From positions 1 to 10,026 of the forward strand of contig JAOXYB010069011.1 of the NCBI GenBank assembly GCA_028565635.1: a DNA stretch of 10,026 nt, written 5' to 3'. The translations under genes and the position numbers were made by a program. The notes under the pieces are model-generated. The model made no database searches. It was not told the DNA's origin and saw only the letters and a list, made by a program, of their open reading frames with translations. This document shows, piece by piece, positions 7,886-10,026 of this stretch. This DNA is from Phoronis ovalis. Taxonomy: Eukaryota > Phoronida > Phoronidae. Each line of letters starts with the position of its first letter. Within the stretch, counting starts at the first letter, position 1.

Positions 7886-8782
7886 CTGTCTAATTAACAC
7901 TGTGGAGCTTAATTCAAAAGTAACAGTGGAAAACACCGAGGATCAGATTTTGACTGGCCTTTCTATAAAGTTATACGGTTCTTAAACTGAGGTATCTCTA
8001 AAGCCGTAGGAGATAGACTCAATGCTGTGGTATCCAACTGTTACCACATCATGTTGGACAACCCAGACAAAATGCTAATAGAGGTATCCAGTGTAGCTGT
8101 GTACGAAAAGGTTGGAGCAAGATTATGCGTCTTAATAATCAGTAAAGACAACTAGTAAAATATACTGGGCACCAAGGACACCAAACAAGCTAGATGTGTA
8201 TATTTTTAGTGCAGAAAAACACAGGAAACTAACAAGAAGAACCATAGTCATAAATACATCGGCCACCTGCTTTCTGATCAAGACTTAAATGCAGACTATT
8301 GACGAACATTGATAGCTCACTGTTATGCATCCAATAGATGACGATAGTGCAGCAGGAGCAATCTTTCTTTTAGCTCAACTCATACATCCTGTTTACATGT
8401 GTAGGTCCATTTACAAGGAAGTCCATTTAATAATTAACTAGACTGTCACGACAGCCCTCAATGTAAACCTCACAACAAAATGTTGAAAGAATAATGGAAG
8501 TTCTCCAAAAGTTGATTAGAGCAGCACTGCCTCAGGAGTACCTCTGTTCTACTTAATATGTTCTGTAGTTTCAAGACTTAGTTTACATGTGATGCACAAG
8601 GAAACATTTATTGCTTTTGTTTCGCTGTATTCATATAGTCCGCTAAGCTAAGTGTAGCTACGGAAAAATTGAACGATATATTTATAATAAAGATTAGGAG
8701 TGCATTTCCAGGATGCTTGTTCCAATTTTTTTCTGTTACAGTTACTTTACCAAACAGCAAATATTTCCATCTGTAGGTTTGG
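7886..8782. other. non-coding stretch, no gene seen
   Basis: No supported gene. A minus-strand frame (8608-8826, 72 residues) begins with ATG but has chance-level length and runs through the left arm of the inverted repeat at 8783. Confidence 0.5.
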
Positions 8783-8911
8783 ACTAGCTCTTGATAATCT
8801 GACTTGTGAGCTGTGCGAACAGTCATGAAAACTTACATAGCCAATTACAGTGAAAGTGCCCAAACTTCGAAATATTCGCACAGCTCACAAGTCAGATTAT
8901 TAAGAGCTAGT
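8783..8911. repeat. 37-bp inverted repeat with 55-nt spacer
   Basis: The left arm (8783-8819, starts ACTAGCTCTTGATAATC) and right arm (8875-8911, starts TTCGCACAGCTCACAAG) are reverse complements at 36 of 37 positions. The single difference becomes a G:U pair in a plus-strand transcript, so that RNA would form an unbroken 37-bp stem with a 55-nt loop. A minus-strand transcript would have a C:A mismatch instead. Similarity drops sharply at both arm edges, and no target-site duplication is visible, so this does not look like a standard MITE. A local inverted duplication or a hairpin-RNA precursor are the alternatives. Confidence 0.95.
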
Positions 8912-9373
8912 GCAGAACGTCATGAACCAGGACTATTCCACAGATCTGTGAATATAATACTTTCAGCTGATTTCAAGTATTACCATAATATGTGGAAATA
9001 TCGTAGACAGAGATTACTCATGTTTTCAAAATACATCAGAAAAATATCACAGGATATAGTGTACGTAGGATCTTAAGATAATCTTAATCAACTTATGGAC
9101 CACTCCCACGCACTGATTTTGGTTTGTGTCATTCCGATGTTGCCAAAGACACAAATCATATTGAAAATGAAATATTATATAGGAATAATACCAAATCCAA
9201 ACGTACAATCCAATTTAGTACAATTTCTTAAAATACTGACTTTTAATACTTCGATAAAACATTGCCACGACATAAAAATAACCGGATATAGTTGGAATGT
9301 CTTACTCACTGTTCAACAAGAAACTAATTACAGTAAAATAAATATTACAAGTACTACTAAAATTCAAATGTAG
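8810..9373 (+). other. long frame with one internal stop, coding status unknown
   Basis: One plus-strand frame runs 188 codons from just after a stop at 8807-8809 to TAG at 9371-9373, broken only by TAA at 9074-9076. The first half has an ATG at 8825 (83 residues, basic, with motifs such as KYRRQRLL). The second has an ATG at 9095 (92 residues, with LVCVIPMLPK and ITGYSWNVLL). If about one codon in 14 is a stop at this base composition, roughly 13 stops would be expected. The frame includes the right arm of the inverted repeat. No domain is recognised. It could be a pseudogene of a host or transposon gene, a read-through pair of exons, or a chance run. Confidence 0.28.
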
Positions 9374-9619
9374 TTCACCAGTAGTGTATAATTTTCTGAC
9401 AAGGCCGTTAAATACGTGTAGGTTTTATTACGGAAATGTGCCGCTACATAAAAAAATTACCCAATCCCATTTGAAATAGTGACTTGCCCAACAACGATGA
9501 ACGAAGCAAATTTATTTTTATTTATAAATCCACCTAAATAAAGCAGTGTTTTAACAAAAATACTAAAGCGTAGTCTTTAGAAATTGAGGCATCAGTACAG
9601 TAGAAGTTTCGGTACTTAC
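9374..9619. other. non-coding stretch, nothing recognised
   Basis: AT-rich sequence without a supported frame or repeat. It would be intron if the minus-strand donor at 9619 is used. Confidence 0.45.
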
Positions 9620-9632
9620 CGTAGGAACCCAT
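9620..9632 (-). other. candidate first coding exon end with splice donor
   Basis: On the minus strand an ATG at 9632-9630 is followed by GGTTCCTACG and then a near-consensus donor, G|GTAAGTACC (donor GT at 9619-9618). The coding piece would be only M-G-S-Y plus one base (phase 1). It is compatible in phase with the candidate exon at 7437-7321. Upstream DNA (9633-9790) would be 5' UTR or promoter, but no core promoter element is evident. Chance donors of this strength are expected several times in 10 kb, so support is thin. Confidence 0.15.
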
Positions 9633-9940
9633 TTATTTAAACAACATAATTCTTCGTACTTAGTTATTCTTCCTTGTATTCGTAGGTGCGCGTTCACTCT
9701 ACCGACCAAACCTATGACCTAATTCAGGGCTTCCGTAAATACATTTCGATTTCCTTTCATTGCTAAGCAGGTAGTGACACCTGTACACAGGAGGCAAATG
9801 TTCAGTTCTGATTTTTTTGCTTTCTTTAGAACTATATTCACCAATTATAAATACATGCAGCAATATACTGATATTTAATCCTACTTGAATTAAATGTTTT
9901 TTAAAATCGCTGTTCAGTTGCTCATCTTTCCTGACAGTAG
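9633..9940. other. non-coding stretch, slightly richer in CpG
   Basis: No gene is seen. Contains GGTGCGCG at about 9686 and several CGA/CGT words. It could be 5' flank of a minus-strand gene, but nothing decides this. Confidence 0.4.
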
Positions 9941-10026
9941 CCCGGGGGGGTACTCCCGGGGGGGGGTACTCAAGGTTTTTTGACTACGGGGATGTGCCGC
10001 GGAACCCAATCCAAAATTTTGGCTTT
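9941..10026 (+). mobile_element. poly-G interspersed repeat, cut by the window edge
   Basis: The composition changes abruptly to two tandem units, CCC-G7-TACT (9941-9954) and CCC-G9-TACT (9955-9970), followed by CAAGG and then GGGGATGTGCCGCGGAACCC (9988-10007). A G-run plus TACTC start followed by GATGTGCCGC matches, from memory, the beginning of interspersed repeats common in anthozoans and other marine invertebrates. The class is unknown to me and the element continues beyond the window. The direction is given as read; true element orientation is not certain. Confidence 0.55.

Noticed and set aside
8608-8826. 72-codon minus-strand ATG frame
   Set aside because: Several frames of this length are expected by chance. 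Its start lies in the spacer next to the left arm of the inverted repeat, and no domain is recognised.
1-10026. A multi-gene defence, biosynthetic or other novel system
   Set aside because: No intact genes, operon-like packing, CRISPR-type array or recognisable enzyme domain is present. The window is mostly eukaryotic non-coding DNA with repeats.

Overview
The window looks like nuclear DNA of a multicellular eukaryote, most likely a marine invertebrate. It is AT-rich (roughly two thirds A+T by eye). It has no long intact reading frame, no prokaryotic gene packing or ribosome-binding sites, no rRNA, no intact tRNA and no CRISPR array. A tRNA-derived SINE fragment, a foldback MITE with a target-site duplication, a minisatellite and a G-rich interspersed repeat running off the right edge fit that picture. 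The two edge repeats remind me of families in molluscs, brachiopods, hemichordates and anthozoans. That is memory, not a search, and the phylum is not resolved.

Left part (1-1300): a degraded tRNA-type SINE on the minus strand (about 60-180), a short exon-like frame (about 666-786), then a 75-84 bp minisatellite (about 787-1235). The reading frame stays open through the first three repeat units. Next (1300-2600): an 18-bp perfect palindrome, a DR1-type nuclear-receptor motif, a weak candidate terminal exon on the minus strand, and a well-bounded foldback MITE (2433-2594) flanked by TAATC.

Middle (2600-7800): mostly unremarkable AT-rich sequence. It holds a 26-bp tandem duplication, an older 190-bp tandem duplication (3973-4349), a patch of AGGTCA half-sites (4488-4655), a perfect 14-bp hairpin (6392-6424) and two candidate minus-strand exons (5721-5761 and 7321-7437). 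A spliced minus-strand gene with short exons could cross the window, but the exon phases do not form a complete chain and none of the exons is recognisable.

Right part (7800-10026): a 29-bp tandem duplication, a 37-bp inverted repeat with 55-nt spacer (8783-8911), an unusually long frame on the plus strand broken by one stop (8810-9373), a good minus-strand splice donor just after an ATG (9620-9632), and a poly-G repeat element at the edge (9941-10026).

I see no multi-gene system. The most solid observations are structural: the MITE, the long inverted repeat, the minisatellite and the interspersed repeats. All coding proposals here are weak.
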